This document shows positions 36,990-47,153 of a stretch of DNA of 64,000 bases, piece by piece. Location: the NCBI RefSeq assembly GCF_007754155.1, contig NZ_CP037423.1, positions 10,350,938-10,414,937 on the forward strand, read 5' to 3'. A model generated the notes under the pieces. The model saw nothing but the letters and a program-made list of their open reading frames with translations, had not been told where the DNA came from and ran no database searches. This stretch comes from Stieleria neptunia. GTDB taxonomy: Bacteria > Planctomycetota > Planctomycetia > Pirellulales > Pirellulaceae. The translations under genes and the position numbers were made by a program. Position 1 is the first letter of the stretch; each line of letters begins with the position of its first letter.

Positions 36990-38243
36990 CTACTTCACGC
37001 AGTAGATCGCTTGGTTGCTGCGCAGGTAGGCTCGGCCGTTTGAGATGGCCGTTGTGGCGTTGAAGTCCGATTCGTCCAGCGGTTCGCTCTTGGCAACCTG
37101 CTTCATCTCGGGTGTCGCTTCAAAGACGTACGTCCCGCTGCGACGCGTGACGACATAAAGGTGCGCTCCGACTTTGATCGGCGAGGCATACACGGGACTG
37201 CCGCCCGACTTGAGGTCATCCAAACGCTCTCGCGTCACGGTTTCTCCGGTCTTGGCATCGACGACAAAGGCCTGGCCGCGATGGCTGACCCAATAGAGAT
37301 GGCCGTCAAAGTACAGCGGCGTGGGAACGTAGCTGCTGTCGCGGCTCTCCCAGAGGTGATGCGTGTCGGTGATGTCCTTGCGACCGCCACGCCGAATCGC
37401 GTTGGTCTGTTGCGCCGGATAGCCGCCGAACGTGTAGAACGCATCCTCGCTGAGGACGACACTGGGGCTGACGTTGCCGCCGTTGCCGATCTCACAAAAC
37501 CAACGGATCTTGCCGGTGGTCGCGTTCAACCCCCAAACTTCGCCGGGCATCGAGATCACCGCTTCGATCACGTCGCCTTCGCCCTTGGCCAGAATCGGTG
37601 TCGCGTAACAGAGTTCCAGAAGATCGTATTCGGCTTTCCATACTTCGTTGCCCGTCGCGGCATCCAAACCGATGATCGCGCGGGCCTCCTCGGATGCATT
37701 GACGATCAAGATCCCGTCGTGCAGCACGGGGCTTGAACCGGATCCCCATCGCCGGTTGCTGGACATTTGGCCCACGTCTCGCTGCCACACTTTCTTGCCC
37801 TCGACGGTCCAGGCGGCCACGCCGGCTTTGCCGAAGAATGCGTAGACGTGTTTCCCATCGGAAACCGGTGTGCCGCTGGCATAGCCGTGCTCGGTGATGT
37901 ATCCCTGGTAGGCGTCTTCACGCGCCGGGCCGCTGATCGCATCGGTCCAAAGCTGGTTTCCGGAATCCGCGTTCAGACACACGATGTGCCGTTTGGCATC
38001 GGAGCCGCTGCCGGAATAGCAAGTCACGAAGACACGATTGTCGACGACGATCGGCGACGAGGAGCCTTCCCCGGGAAGCTCCACGGACCAGGCCAAGTTT
38101 TTCTCGCCACTCCAGGTCAGGGGGATCGTCCCCTCCGCGATCCCCTGGCCTTGGGCGCCGCGAAAACGCGACCAGTCCTCGGCGGCGACCGTGGCGGTGA
38201 AGACGGAGGAAACGCAGAGGGCGACAACTGCGGATAAACGCAT
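36990..38243 (-). CDS. Exported PQQ-like beta-propeller protein
   Basis: A 417-residue protein with a signal peptide (MRLSAVVALCVSSVFTATVAA) and a DWSRFRGAQGQG start that is typical of planctomycete outer-membrane-biogenesis/PQQ-like propellers. It has repeats such as VCLNADSGNQLW, IGLDAATGNEVW, WGLNATTGKIRW and FVVDAKTGETV. Such proteins are predicted to be extracytoplasmic eight-bladed propellers, often near heme proteins; catalysis is unproven. It is divergent from the PL6 gene. Confidence 0.88.
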   Translation of the reverse strand: MRLSAVVALCVSSVFTATVAAEDWSRFRGAQGQGIAEGTIPLTWSGEKNLAWSVELPGEGSSSPIVVDNRVFVTCYSGSGSDAKRHIVCLNADSGNQLWTDAISGPAREDAYQGYITEHGYASGTPVSDGKHVYAFFGKAGVAAWTVEGKKVWQRDVGQMSSNRRWGSGSSPVLHDGILIVNASEEARAIIGLDAATGNEVWKAEYDLLELCYATPILAKGEGDVIEAVISMPGEVWGLNATTGKIRWFCEIGNGGNVSPSVVLSEDAFYTFGGYPAQQTNAIRRGGRKDITDTHHLWESRDSSYVPTPLYFDGHLYWVSHRGQAFVVDAKTGETVTRERLDDLKSGGSPVYASPIKVGAHLYVVTRRSGTYVFEATPEMKQVAKSEPLDESDFNATTAISNGRAYLRSNQAIYCVK

Positions 38244-38308
38244 CGGTTCGGCTCTTTTTGTGTTGAAAAGGATTTCGGGTCAGTCTTCTCGCGATGTCGA
38301 TCGGTGGG

Positions 38309-38337
38309 ACCGCCGGGACTGAATCAACACCGGCGGT
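38309..38337. promoter_or_regulatory. Short inverted repeat in divergent promoter region
   Basis: Perfect 8-base arms accgccgg (38309-38316) and ccggcggt (38330-38337) lie in the 211 bases between the divergent PQQ-propeller and PL6 genes. It could be an operator; no other support exists. Confidence 0.3.
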
Positions 38338-38454
38338 GGGCTGGCGGATCGGGTAAAACGGTGGAACGCTCCGGTGTTTTGGGAATTCCTTGAGTGTATC
38401 GTTTACCTGATGCGCCGGCGGAGGCATCGGGCACACCCCATCAAGAGCTTTGGC

Positions 38455-39897
38455 ATGATTGACAGGTTTGGACGTTCCCCCGTGGTCACTTCTGTTGCTC
38501 TCCTGCTGGGCTGCCTCGCGGCACTGCTTCAATGCCCGGTTCTGGGCAAAGAATTTCTGATCGAGCAGCCTAGCGAACTGAAATCGGTACTCAGGCAGAT
38601 CGCCGCGGGTGACTCCATCGTGCTCGCCGACGGCGACTGGCAGGATGCAAAGCTGACGTTCGATCAGCTGCCGGGAACGCAAGACGCCCCGATCAGCATT
38701 CGCCCGCAACGCCCCGGTGGGGTGGTGTTTTCCGGCGCGACCGAATTTCGAGTTTCGGGAACCCATGTTGAAGTTTCTGGGTTTGCTTTTGTCGATCCGG
38801 CGGGCGTCAGCGACGTGGTGCAGCTGAGAACGCACAGCCAACGCCTTGCCCACCATTGTCGAATCACCAATTGTTCGTTCGAACAAACGGCGGATTCGGA
38901 CGCGGGGATCGAGTCCCGTTGGCTCTCCATTTATGGAACCCACAACCGCGTCGACCATTGCTACTTCGGTGGCAAGAAGAGTCGAGGGACCACGCTTGTC
39001 GTCTGGGTGAGAGATGTCCCGGAGCACCACCGCATCGATCACAACCAGTTCGGGCCGCGTCCCGAACTGGGACGCAACGGCGGCGAGACGATTCGCATCG
39101 GCACCAGCGAGGTCTCGGAGTTTGAGTGCGCAAGCGTCGTCGAAGACAACTACTTTTACCGATGCGACGGTGAGGCGGAGATCGTTTCCAACAAGTCCTG
39201 TGGCAACATTTACCGGCACAATGTGTTTGATTCCTGCGCCGGCGCCTTAACCCTGCGGCACGGCCATCGCTGTCTGGTCGATGGCAACCTGTTTCTCGGT
39301 CGCAAGCAACGCGGCACCGGCGGCGTGCGTCTGATCGGCCAAGATCACCGGGTCACGAACAACTATTTCGAAGGCCTGCGTGGCGACGCCGAACGCGCCG
39401 CCCTGTGCATGATGAACGGCGTTCCCAATGGGGCACTCAACTCTTACGCACCCGTGCGCGGCGCCCTCGTGGCCCACAACACCTTCATTGATTGCAAGGT
39501 GTCGATGGAAATCGGCGTGGGCGCCGGAAAAGAACAATCGGCCAATCCGAGTGACTGCCAGATCATTGGCAACGTGTTGATGCCCTTGAAATGGCAGCTG
39601 TTTCGAATCCATGCCGATCCGAAGGACTTCGTTTGGCGGGGGAACTTACAACAGCACGGCAAAGGTGATCGCGACACCTTCCTGCAGTTTCCCGACGTCG
39701 AACTAACGCTCCAGCGTGCCGCCGATGGCCTGTTGCGGCCGATCGATGCGAGGCCGCTTCGTTGTGAGGTTTCCGGCGTCGTCAAAAACGACATCGACGA
39801 TTTGCCTCGCGGCGCAACGCCGCTGGCCGGATGCGATGACCCCGCCACCGCGCACCGCGTCTGGGCTTCGGCAGAGAACACCGGGCCGACCTGGTGA
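38455..39897 (+). CDS. Polysaccharide lyase family 6 (chondroitinase B/alginate lyase-like)
   Basis: The protein has 480 residues from the ATG at 38455, which gives a proper signal peptide (VVTSVALLLGCLAALLQCPVLG). The mature part is a parallel beta-helix with PL6 hallmarks: NGGETIRIGTS, VEDNYFYRCDGEAEIVSNKS with the catalytic Lys, and ALTLRHGH with the catalytic Arg, then NYFEGLRG. PL6 enzymes cleave alginate or chondroitin/dermatan by beta-elimination. Specificity cannot be told by eye. The likely site is the periplasm or cell surface. Confidence 0.88.
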   Translation: MIDRFGRSPVVTSVALLLGCLAALLQCPVLGKEFLIEQPSELKSVLRQIAAGDSIVLADGDWQDAKLTFDQLPGTQDAPISIRPQRPGGVVFSGATEFRVSGTHVEVSGFAFVDPAGVSDVVQLRTHSQRLAHHCRITNCSFEQTADSDAGIESRWLSIYGTHNRVDHCYFGGKKSRGTTLVVWVRDVPEHHRIDHNQFGPRPELGRNGGETIRIGTSEVSEFECASVVEDNYFYRCDGEAEIVSNKSCGNIYRHNVFDSCAGALTLRHGHRCLVDGNLFLGRKQRGTGGVRLIGQDHRVTNNYFEGLRGDAERAALCMMNGVPNGALNSYAPVRGALVAHNTFIDCKVSMEIGVGAGKEQSANPSDCQIIGNVLMPLKWQLFRIHADPKDFVWRGNLQQHGKGDRDTFLQFPDVELTLQRAADGLLRPIDARPLRCEVSGVVKNDIDDLPRGATPLAGCDDPATAHRVWASAENTGPTW

Positions 39898-39945
39898 AAC
39901 GGTCACGCAACGCCCGGTCCAGTCCTGGCGTCGTGGACGGGGTGT

Positions 39946-40099
39946 TAGCGGCAGGGCGCGAGCGGGCTGTCGTTTTAGTCGGGATCTGCTGAGTCAATGG
40001 TGAGCCGCTGGCCGTAAGGCCTCGGGCAGCGTCGCAGTGCCCGGCCGCTTACGCGCCCGCGGCTCACAAAAACGACAGCCCGCTCGCGCCCTACCGCTA
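39946..40099. repeat. Family B repeat, copy 4 (B2 nested in B1)
   Basis: This 154-base palindrome is the clearest nested copy. Outer arms run tagcggcagggcgcgagcgg to ccgctcgcgccctaccgcta and include ggctgtcgttttagtcgg/aaaacgacagcc; inner arms run gtgagccgctggccgtaagg to ccgcggctcac. It lies between the PL6 gene and a small leftward ORF. Confidence 0.88.
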
Positions 40100-40108
40100 A
40101 AAAATACT

Positions 40109-40279
40109 TCACAGCGTTGCCTTGCGACCGTTTGGCAGCGTCATTCGGGTGACCATGGAATCACTGCACGGGGGAGAGTCGGGGAGCGGGCAAACGTCGG
40201 GGGTTGACGGTTTGTCCGGCTTGGGGTGCAATTCTTGCTTCCATTTGCGTGCGATCTGCGAGGAGTCGGCATCGCTCAT
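40109..40279 (-). CDS. Small hypothetical protein
   Basis: A 56-residue ORF from the ATG at 40279 (MSDADSSQIARKWKQELHPK), with AAGGG four to five bases upstream. The C-terminal part is proline- and cysteine-containing (CPLPDSPPCSDS). It has no recognised family. The good ribosome binding site and the family B palindrome directly after its stop, as after other convergent genes, argue that it is real. It runs opposite to the long leader of the DAHP synthase gene. Confidence 0.45.
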   Translation of the reverse strand: MSDADSSQIARKWKQELHPKPDKPSTPDVCPLPDSPPCSDSMVTRMTLPNGRKATL

Positions 40280-40575
40280 CAGACCCTTCGGCCCGTGATC
40301 TTTCGGCCCGACGGTCCTTCGTTCTGGTTCGCCGACGACTTCATCGCCTAGAAAAAACGATGATCGCGCGGATCCGAACCTTGCCCGCCCGTGATGCATC
40401 ACGAAAGAGGAAATGGGATCGAGGCGTCCCCGAACCCACCCCTTCGCGTTGCTTCCACATCCAACCGACGAGAATTCTCCCTACCGAGTTCCCTGTTTTT
40501 GATTATCGTCAATCGTTGACGGCAGTCCCCGGAACCGCACGAGACCTTGTTGAAATACCACGCCCAAGCCGCTCG

Positions 40576-41643
40576 ATGACACAAAACACTCAATCGTTCG
40601 CCATTGATGATCTACGTATCGGTTCGATCAAGAAACTGATGCCGCCGCAAGCATTGATGGCAGAGATTCCGGCGGACGAGACCATCGCGGAAACGGTTTT
40701 CGCGGCCCGGACCGGCATCCAGCGGATCCTGGCTGAGCAGGACGATCGGCTGGTCGTCGTGATCGGCCCCTGTTCGATCCACGATCCCGGCGCGGCACTG
40801 GAATACGCGCAGCGTTTGGCCGTCGAACAACAAAAGCACCAAGATCAGTTGCTGATCGTGATGCGGGTGTACTTTGAAAAACCGCGGACCACCGTCGGCT
40901 GGAAAGGCTTGATCAACGACCCCGGATTGGATGACAGTTTCGAGATCAATCGCGGGTTGCGTACCGCTCGGGGATTGTTACGCGACATCAATGCCATGGG
41001 GCTGCCGACCGGGACCGAGTTTCTGGATTTAATCAGCCCACAATACGTCGCGGATCTGGTGGGCTGGGGCGCAATCGGCGCCCGGACGACGGAAAGCCAA
41101 GGGCACCGCGAACTCTCATCCGGCTTGTCCTGCCCGGTCGGATTCAAAAACGGCACGTCCGGCAATGTCCAAATCGCCGTCGACGCGATTTGCAGCGCCC
41201 GGCAACCCCACCACTTCTTGTCGGTGACCAAAGAAGGAACGTCCGCCATCTTTGCAACCGCGGGAAACAGCGACTGCCACATCATCCTGCGCGGCGGATT
41301 GCACACCAATTACGACGCGGCGAGTATCGATGAGGCGTCGGCGCTGTTGACCCAGGCGGGTCTGCCGGCACGCATCATGGTCGATTGCAGTCACGCGAAC
41401 AGCCGAAAAATCACCAAGCGGCAACGCTATGTCTGCCGCGATGTCTGCAGCCAACTCAGCGACGGTGACCTGAGGATCATGGGCGTGATGATCGAAAGCA
41501 ATCTGATGGAAGGCAAACAAAGCTTGACCGACGGCGAATTGGTGCCGGGACTCAGTATCACCGACGCCTGCATCGGCTGGGACGAAAGCGTGCTGCTGTT
41601 GCAGGACCTGAGTGATGCCGTCGTCGCGCGGCGCGAAGCGTAA
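40576..41643 (+). CDS. aroG: 3-deoxy-7-phosphoheptulonate (DAHP) synthase, class I
   Basis: The protein has 355 residues from the ATG at 40576; upstream codons in the same frame do not look like protein. Motifs match the AroF/AroG/AroH class: VVIGPCSIHDP, RVYFEKPRTTVGWKG, GARTTESQGHRELSSGLS, GFKNGTSG, CHIILRGG and MVDCSHANS. It catalyses the first step of the shikimate pathway from phosphoenolpyruvate and erythrose 4-phosphate. Which of the three paralogue types it is, and its feedback ligand, cannot be told. Confidence 0.93.
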   Translation: MTQNTQSFAIDDLRIGSIKKLMPPQALMAEIPADETIAETVFAARTGIQRILAEQDDRLVVVIGPCSIHDPGAALEYAQRLAVEQQKHQDQLLIVMRVYFEKPRTTVGWKGLINDPGLDDSFEINRGLRTARGLLRDINAMGLPTGTEFLDLISPQYVADLVGWGAIGARTTESQGHRELSSGLSCPVGFKNGTSGNVQIAVDAICSARQPHHFLSVTKEGTSAIFATAGNSDCHIILRGGLHTNYDAASIDEASALLTQAGLPARIMVDCSHANSRKITKRQRYVCRDVCSQLSDGDLRIMGVMIESNLMEGKQSLTDGELVPGLSITDACIGWDESVLLLQDLSDAVVARREA

Positions 41644-41649
41644 CAGAGT

Positions 41650-43107
41650 TCACGCCAGGATGGGCTTGATCACCGATCCATGGACGTCGGTCAGGCGGCG
41701 TTCGAATCCGTTGTGATAAAACGTCAATCGGCGATGATCGAGCCCCAACAGATGCAGAATCGTGGCGTGGAAATCGTACACGGTCGTGACGTCCTCCACG
41801 GCTTTGTAACCAAATTCATCGGTCGCCCCGTACGTGAACGGCGCCTTGACTCCGGCCCCCATCATCCAGGCGGTGAATCCGTCGGGATTGTGGTCTCGAC
41901 CGCTGGCGCCTTTTTGAAACGTCGGCATGCGGCCGAATTCGGTCGTCCACACCACCAGCGTGTCTTTCAACAATCCTCTCCGCTTCAGGTCGCGGAGTAA
42001 TGCGGCGCAGGGCTGATCGAGCACCGGTCCGTGCTTGCTGTATTGCTCGTGGATCTTTTTGTGGCCGTCCCAATTGCTGACGCCTTCGCCGCCGGTTTGA
42101 TAGGCCCCGTTGAACAGCTGGACGAAGCGAACACCTTTCTCGATCAACCGTCGTGCCAAGATGCAGTTTTTAGCGAACTGCGCTTTCAACGTGTTCTCCG
42201 CATCGTCGGCACCGTACTCGCGCAACGTCGACTTCGACTCGGTCGACAGATCGGTGACCTCGGGGACGGAAAGCTGCATTTTGGCGGCGAGTTCGTAACT
42301 GGAAATCCGCGCGGCCAGTTCTTCATCGCCCGGGAATTGCTGCAGGTGCCGTTCGTTCAATCGTTGCAAGAAACGGCGTGTCGCGCGATCGGTTTTGCCG
42401 CTGGTACCGGCGGGGATCTCCAGATTGCTGATCGGCTTGTTCGCACTCCACTGGGTGCCCTGGAACGCCGCCGGCAGAAAACCCGGTCCCCAATTGTTGA
42501 CGCTGGATTGTGGTGTGCCGCGGGGGTCAGAGATGGCGACGTAGGCAGGCAGGTTTTCGTTTTCGGTTCCAAGGGCCCAGGTCGTCCAAGCACCCATGCT
42601 GGGGAATCCGTCCAACGTGTAACCGGTGGACATAAAATTTTCGCCCGGGCCGTGGGTGTTCGTCTTGCCGGTCAACGAGTGAATGAAGCACATGTCATCG
42701 GCCAGCTCGGCCAACTGTGGCACGAGCTGCGAGACCATTTTCCCGGACCGGCCACGCGGTTTGAACTCCCACGGGCTTTGGGTCAGCATGCCTTGCTGGC
42801 CCTGGAAGGTGACCAAGTCCTCGGCACCCGGCATCGGCTGGCCGTGGCGTTTGATCAGCTCGGGTTTGTAGTCGAACGTGTCGATCTGGCTGCACGCTCC
42901 CGAGCAAAAGATGACGAGCACGTTCTTGGCCGCCGGCCGATGATGTGTCGGCCGCGCGGCGAACGGTCGCGAAGGGTCGATCGTGGGGCGGATCGGTGGA
43001 TCGTCGGCCGACGCGTTTTGCTGCTGCAACAGACTCGCCAGCGCAATGCCCCCCAAGCCGCTGGCGGTCTGGGAAAGAAACTGTCGTCGGTCCAGAAGGG
43101 GTTTCAT
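41650..43107 (-). CDS. DUF1501 protein (Tat-exported)
   Basis: A 485-residue protein with a twin-arginine signal ([23 protein letters not shown]). It has the DUF1501 pattern [53 protein letters not shown] and [17 protein letters not shown]. The fold is related to alkaline phosphatase/sulfatase, and these proteins are nearly always paired with DUF1549/DUF1553 proteins in planctomycetes, as here. Its biochemical role is unproven. Its start codon directly abuts a family A repeat. Confidence 0.93.
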   Translation of the reverse strand: MKPLLDRRQFLSQTASGLGGIALASLLQQQNASADDPPIRPTIDPSRPFAARPTHHRPAAKNVLVIFCSGACSQIDTFDYKPELIKRHGQPMPGAEDLVTFQGQQGMLTQSPWEFKPRGRSGKMVSQLVPQLAELADDMCFIHSLTGKTNTHGPGENFMSTGYTLDGFPSMGAWTTWALGTENENLPAYVAISDPRGTPQSSVNNWGPGFLPAAFQGTQWSANKPISNLEIPAGTSGKTDRATRRFLQRLNERHLQQFPGDEELAARISSYELAAKMQLSVPEVTDLSTESKSTLREYGADDAENTLKAQFAKNCILARRLIEKGVRFVQLFNGAYQTGGEGVSNWDGHKKIHEQYSKHGPVLDQPCAALLRDLKRRGLLKDTLVVWTTEFGRMPTFQKGASGRDHNPDGFTAWMMGAGVKAPFTYGATDEFGYKAVEDVTTVYDFHATILHLLGLDHRRLTFYHNGFERRLTDVHGSVIKPILA

Positions 43108-43108
43108 C

Positions 43109-43131
43109 GTGGCGTAAGCTTCCAGCTTGCG
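43109..43131 (-). repeat. Family A repeat, copy 4 (single)
   Basis: A perfect copy of the core in the 40-base junction between the DUF1549/1553 and DUF1501 genes. It ends one base before the DUF1501 start codon, so its GGAAG may serve in ribosome binding. Confidence 0.85.
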
Positions 43132-43147
43132 TAGGGGACACAGTGGT

Positions 43148-46100
43148 TCAGGGGATCATCACAAACTCATTCGCGTTGAGCAACGCTCGGGCGAATTGGA
43201 CGAGCCCTTCTTGGTCAAGGAACGCGGCGCTGTCGGATAACTCGTCGCCGGTCGGCGGCCGACCGAAACACAAATGCCAAGCACGGGTGATCCGCGCCGA
43301 CGGCGTCTCGGCTTCGTTTTCCAACCGCGCCGCCAAACGCTCGGCCTGCTGCATGACGAATCGGCTGTTGAGCAAATTCAGTGCTTGCAGCGGCGTCGTG
43401 GAACGGCTGCGTTTGGGCACAACCATGCTGGCATCGGGACAATCAAAGACCCCGAACACTTGATCCCGTTCTTGACGCACCTTGGTCATGTAGATCATGC
43501 GCCGCCAGTCCTCGGGCCCATACTCTTGTTTCGGATGGTAGTGACGGACGTTTTCCAGTTGCACCGCAAAGGCGCTAAATCCAGGTCCGCCCGTGGCGTC
43601 ACGCCGAAGCGAACCGCTGGCCGCCAGGATGGAATCGCGGATCGTTTCGGCGTCGCGTCGGCGCGGTGGGAAACGCCACAGCAATCGGCAATCGGCATCG
43701 ACGGTCTTTCCGTCCTGATGCGGTCGATTGCTTTGCCGCCAGGTGTGTGAATTCAAGATCAGACGATGGATGTGCTTGAGCGACCAATCCTGTTCGATCA
43801 ACTCGCTGGCCAGATAGTCCAGCAACTCGGGATGGCTGGGCGGGGCGCCGTTGTGGCCGAAATCGCTGGGCGTGTCGACGATACCGGTGCCGAAATGAAA
43901 TTGCCACAGTCGATTGACGATCACTCGCGGCGTGAGCGGATTGTCGGCGGCGGCAATCCAATCGGCCAGGGCCAGCCGGCGCGATCGTTCCGGTGCATCT
44001 TGATCCAAATTCAACGATCCGAACACTTCAATCGCATTCGGGCCGACCGGTTCGCGGCGGGCATCGGGTTCGCCGCGATACAGTCGATAGGTTTGACCGG
44101 GTTGCGAAAACGTCCCGGCGTAGACTCGGGGTGACGTTTCAAGTGCGGCCTTTCGTTGGCGGGCCTGTTTGAGCCGATCCAGCCATTGTCTTGCTCGGCG
44201 CGCGTCGGCGGGCGAGACCTGGTCGAAGCGATACGACGCGTCTTCGGGCTGGACGTTGCCGAGCGGTCGACGATCGGACGAAGACGCCAAACGTACCCAG
44301 TGGCCGGGCTCGGTCGCCACGTCGATGTGATAGGCCGTGGCGAGGCGATCGGAGTATCTTTGTTCGCGGTCGCGTCCCCAAACAATGCGGTCGATCACGG
44401 TCGGTTCGGGGAATTCGATTTGCACCCAGCCACCGTCAACCGAGTCGACGATCCAGCTGCGGGCATTGCCGTAACGCCCGTCATTGATGTGCAGCAGCTT
44501 GTGCAGCGGGTGTTGAAAATCACCAGAGGAACTCGTCGTGGCACCGGAACTGGCCAGTGCGACGTTTTGATCGCCGGCGTAGACCTCCAACTCATCAAGA
44601 CAGGCTTGGGAGCCCGAGGTTTGTTCGATCGTGAAACGCACAAAGCGGGCCAACCGCGGGGCGAAACGCTCTTCGTTCTCAGCCGGATTGACGGTCGCAC
44701 GCAGCACCGGCGGGCCTGAGCGGTGCGATGGTGAATCCGGTTGCAGCACGACGACATCCGCCGTCACGGCACTCCCGCTGTCTCCGGCGATCAGCACGAG
44801 TTGATCATCCGGCGAGAACGCGTGGACCCCGGCATCGAAAAAGCCACTCCATCTGGCCACGCCATCGACTTCGCCGGATCCATCGGCCAGCCGCTGTTGA
44901 TTGACGGAGCAGATTTCGCGATCTCCCGTCGCCGAACGCAACACGTAGCGCGCGTCGCAGCAGTGGGTGGCGTAGCCCGCGCCCCAGCTGAGCCAGACGC
45001 GGTGAAGACCGCTGGCACGTGGATGGTAGATGACGGTTTCTTCGCCCGGTCGAGCTTTCCACCAGGTGTACCGTTTGCCGCCGAAGTCGGCTTCGTCGCG
45101 TCCCTGTTTCGCCGCGGTCCCGGCGGGCTGGAAAACGGGCTGCGCCCTCGATTCATCGATCGCGATCGACGCGATGGTTTCCCCGGCAACGTAGGGCTGC
45201 AACTTGTCGGTCAGTTCCGCGATCTCGGCCTCGGTCTCGGTGAGTGTTTGCTTCGTTTCACTCGACGGCGGCAGGGATCGTTCACCATGATGCACCCCGG
45301 CAAACACGGCTTGCATGGCGTAATAATCACGTTGGCTGATCGGATCAAACTTGTGGTTGTGGCATCGAGCACAGCCGGTCGTTAACCCCAGAAAGGCGGT
45401 CCCGGTCGTGTTGATCATGTCGTCCAGTTCGTTCATCCGTTGGACGAGACCGAGTTTGGGGTCTTTGCCCTTGACGATGTCGTGCGGACCGGCGACTAGG
45501 AATCCCGTGCCGATGTCGGCCCCCAAAGCGTCGCCGGCGATCTGCTGGCGGATGAATTCGTCATAAGGCAGGTCTTCGTTCAGCGAATCGATCACCCAGT
45601 CGCGATAGTGCCAGGCGTTCGGCCGTTCGCGATTGGTTTCAAAACCGTTCGTTTCGCCGAACCGGACCAAGTCCAACCAATGGCTGGCCCATCGCTGTCC
45701 GTAATGCGGACTGGCAAGAATCGTTTCGACCAGTCGCTGCCAGGCATCGTGCCGATCGTCTCGGACGAATGCCTCAATTTGCTCGGGAGTCGGCGGCAGC
45801 CCCGTCATCACGAGGTACAGCCGGCGGATCAAGACGCGGCGTTCAGCGATCGGTGACGGTTGCAGCCCGTTCTCGGCCAGCTTGCGTCGAATCAACGCGT
45901 CGATTCCGTCGCTGTTCGGGGCGGCCAGGTCTGGACGCCGGATCGGCTGGAACGACCAATGCTTCAGCTCCACGTTTTCCTTTGCCGGTCCGTAGCGTGA
46001 CGGAGTCGACGCGCCGCCGCGGATCCATTGTTCGATCAAATCGATTTCATCCGGCGACAGCGCACCATCGGGCGGCATCTCCCACCCGGGTTCTTCGTGC

Positions 46101-46396
46101 TTGACTAACGACAACAAATAGCTGGCGTCTGGATTACCCGGCACCACCGCCGGTTCGCCCGAATTGCCACCGGCAAGCAACACCGCCAAGCGGTCCAGTC
46201 GAAACTGGCTGTTTTGTTCATCCGGTCCGTGGCAGTCCAGACAATGCTCGTGAAAGATCGGTTCGATGTCCGTTGCGAATTCGATCGCGACGGCATCTCC
46301 GCTGGCCAAGAACAGCACGGCGAGCAACCACGCGGCGGGGCTGCACCGGCGCGATCGTTCTGGTCGTAAAACGTACTTCGATCGAGAGCGTCTCAA
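43148..46396 (-). CDS. PSCyt1-DUF1549-DUF1553 cytochrome-type protein with discoidin-like segment
   Basis: A 1082-residue exported protein. After the signal peptide comes a planctomycete cytochrome C domain ([20 protein letters not shown], about residues 50-70), then DUF1549 (about 160-370), a carbohydrate-binding-like region including an F5/8-type segment (about residues 600-700; [20 protein letters not shown]), and DUF1553 at the C-terminus ([29 protein letters not shown] and [14 protein letters not shown]). The predicted role is a heme-bearing oxidoreductase or polysaccharide-linked complex with the DUF1501 partner; this is not shown by experiment here. Confidence 0.92.
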   Translation of the reverse strand: MRRSRSKYVLRPERSRRCSPAAWLLAVLFLASGDAVAIEFATDIEPIFHEHCLDCHGPDEQNSQFRLDRLAVLLAGGNSGEPAVVPGNPDASYLLSLVKHEEPGWEMPPDGALSPDEIDLIEQWIRGGASTPSRYGPAKENVELKHWSFQPIRRPDLAAPNSDGIDALIRRKLAENGLQPSPIAERRVLIRRLYLVMTGLPPTPEQIEAFVRDDRHDAWQRLVETILASPHYGQRWASHWLDLVRFGETNGFETNRERPNAWHYRDWVIDSLNEDLPYDEFIRQQIAGDALGADIGTGFLVAGPHDIVKGKDPKLGLVQRMNELDDMINTTGTAFLGLTTGCARCHNHKFDPISQRDYYAMQAVFAGVHHGERSLPPSSETKQTLTETEAEIAELTDKLQPYVAGETIASIAIDESRAQPVFQPAGTAAKQGRDEADFGGKRYTWWKARPGEETVIYHPRASGLHRVWLSWGAGYATHCCDARYVLRSATGDREICSVNQQRLADGSGEVDGVARWSGFFDAGVHAFSPDDQLVLIAGDSGSAVTADVVVLQPDSPSHRSGPPVLRATVNPAENEERFAPRLARFVRFTIEQTSGSQACLDELEVYAGDQNVALASSGATTSSSGDFQHPLHKLLHINDGRYGNARSWIVDSVDGGWVQIEFPEPTVIDRIVWGRDREQRYSDRLATAYHIDVATEPGHWVRLASSSDRRPLGNVQPEDASYRFDQVSPADARRARQWLDRLKQARQRKAALETSPRVYAGTFSQPGQTYRLYRGEPDARREPVGPNAIEVFGSLNLDQDAPERSRRLALADWIAAADNPLTPRVIVNRLWQFHFGTGIVDTPSDFGHNGAPPSHPELLDYLASELIEQDWSLKHIHRLILNSHTWRQSNRPHQDGKTVDADCRLLWRFPPRRRDAETIRDSILAASGSLRRDATGGPGFSAFAVQLENVRHYHPKQEYGPEDWRRMIYMTKVRQERDQVFGVFDCPDASMVVPKRSRSTTPLQALNLLNSRFVMQQAERLAARLENEAETPSARITRAWHLCFGRPPTGDELSDSAAFLDQEGLVQFARALLNANEFVMIP

Positions 46397-46487
46397 GATT
46401 CCGCCGTTGTATTTTATTGGGTGTATCGAAAGAAATGCCGAGCCATCCGATATGATAATCGTTTCCGATCGGGGGCGTTGCTGACCG

Positions 46488-47096
46488 TCACTCGTCGGCG
46501 TCCATCAGTTCTTGTTGGCAGGTTTCGCGGATCAGGTGCAGACGGCGTTCGATCGTGCGTTCAGAGCAACTCAAGCGTGTCGCGAGTTCGGCGTTGGAGA
46601 ACCCTTCCATTTTTCCGATCGCGATTTCGCGCAGTTGCCCGTCACCCAAATGCGAAAGCAGCGATTCGACGGATTCGGTCATCGTCAGCACCATGTCCGG
46701 CGTCGGTTCATCACCGATCACCTCGATCAACGCGTCTTCGCCATCCGACCCTGCGGCCAGCGAGAACGTTCGTTCGCCGCCGCCCCTGCGTTGTCGGCGC
46801 TCGCGTCGGCGTTTGTCGATGACTTTCCGCGCCGACATCTTCAACAACAACCGCCACAAGTCGGCACGATCAGACATCTCGGGATATCGGCCCTGCTCGG
46901 CTGCCCGATAGAAACTTTCAAAGACGCTGACCACCACGTCTTCTTCGTCAGCCACGCCCCGGTTTTGCCCGCGAAGATGGTTGCGGACGTTCCGAACCAG
47001 ACGGTCGTAGTAGTGCTGCCACAGTTCGGCCGCGGCGATCGAATCACCGTCCTTGACTTGATCGATCCAGCGGCTGACGGTCTTGTCATCCGACAT
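46488..47096 (-). CDS. ECF-type RNA polymerase sigma factor
   Basis: The protein has 202 residues from the ATG at 47096 (MSDDKTVSRW). Region 2 includes WQHYYDRLVRNVRNHLRG and DEEDVVVSVFESFYR, followed by RADLWRLLLKMSARKVIDKR; region 4 is NAELATRLSCSERTIERRLH. There is no adjacent anti-sigma gene. It lies 91 bases before the DUF1549/1553 gene on the same strand, so it may control that pair and the PQQ-like propeller upstream. This matches the many planctomycete ECF sigma factors found beside such gene pairs. Confidence 0.92.
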   Translation of the reverse strand: MSDDKTVSRWIDQVKDGDSIAAAELWQHYYDRLVRNVRNHLRGQNRGVADEEDVVVSVFESFYRAAEQGRYPEMSDRADLWRLLLKMSARKVIDKRRRERRQRRGGGERTFSLAAGSDGEDALIEVIGDEPTPDMVLTMTESVESLLSHLGDGQLREIAIGKMEGFSNAELATRLSCSERTIERRLHLIRETCQQELMDADE

Positions 47097-47116
47097 CAGC
47101 AATCGTCCCCGTCAAA

Positions 47117-47139
47117 GTGGCGTAAGCTTCCAGCTTGCG
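47117..47139 (-). repeat. Family A repeat, copy 5 (single)
   Basis: A perfect copy of the core in the 57-base junction between the PQQ-like propeller and sigma factor genes, about 20 bases before the sigma factor start. Confidence 0.85.
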
Positions 47140-47153
47140 ATTCATCCCCCCGC

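Noticed and set aside
37918..39219. Minus-strand ORF of 433 codons
   Set aside because: It runs antisense to the PL6 lyase and then out of frame into the propeller gene; both sense genes have convincing motifs.
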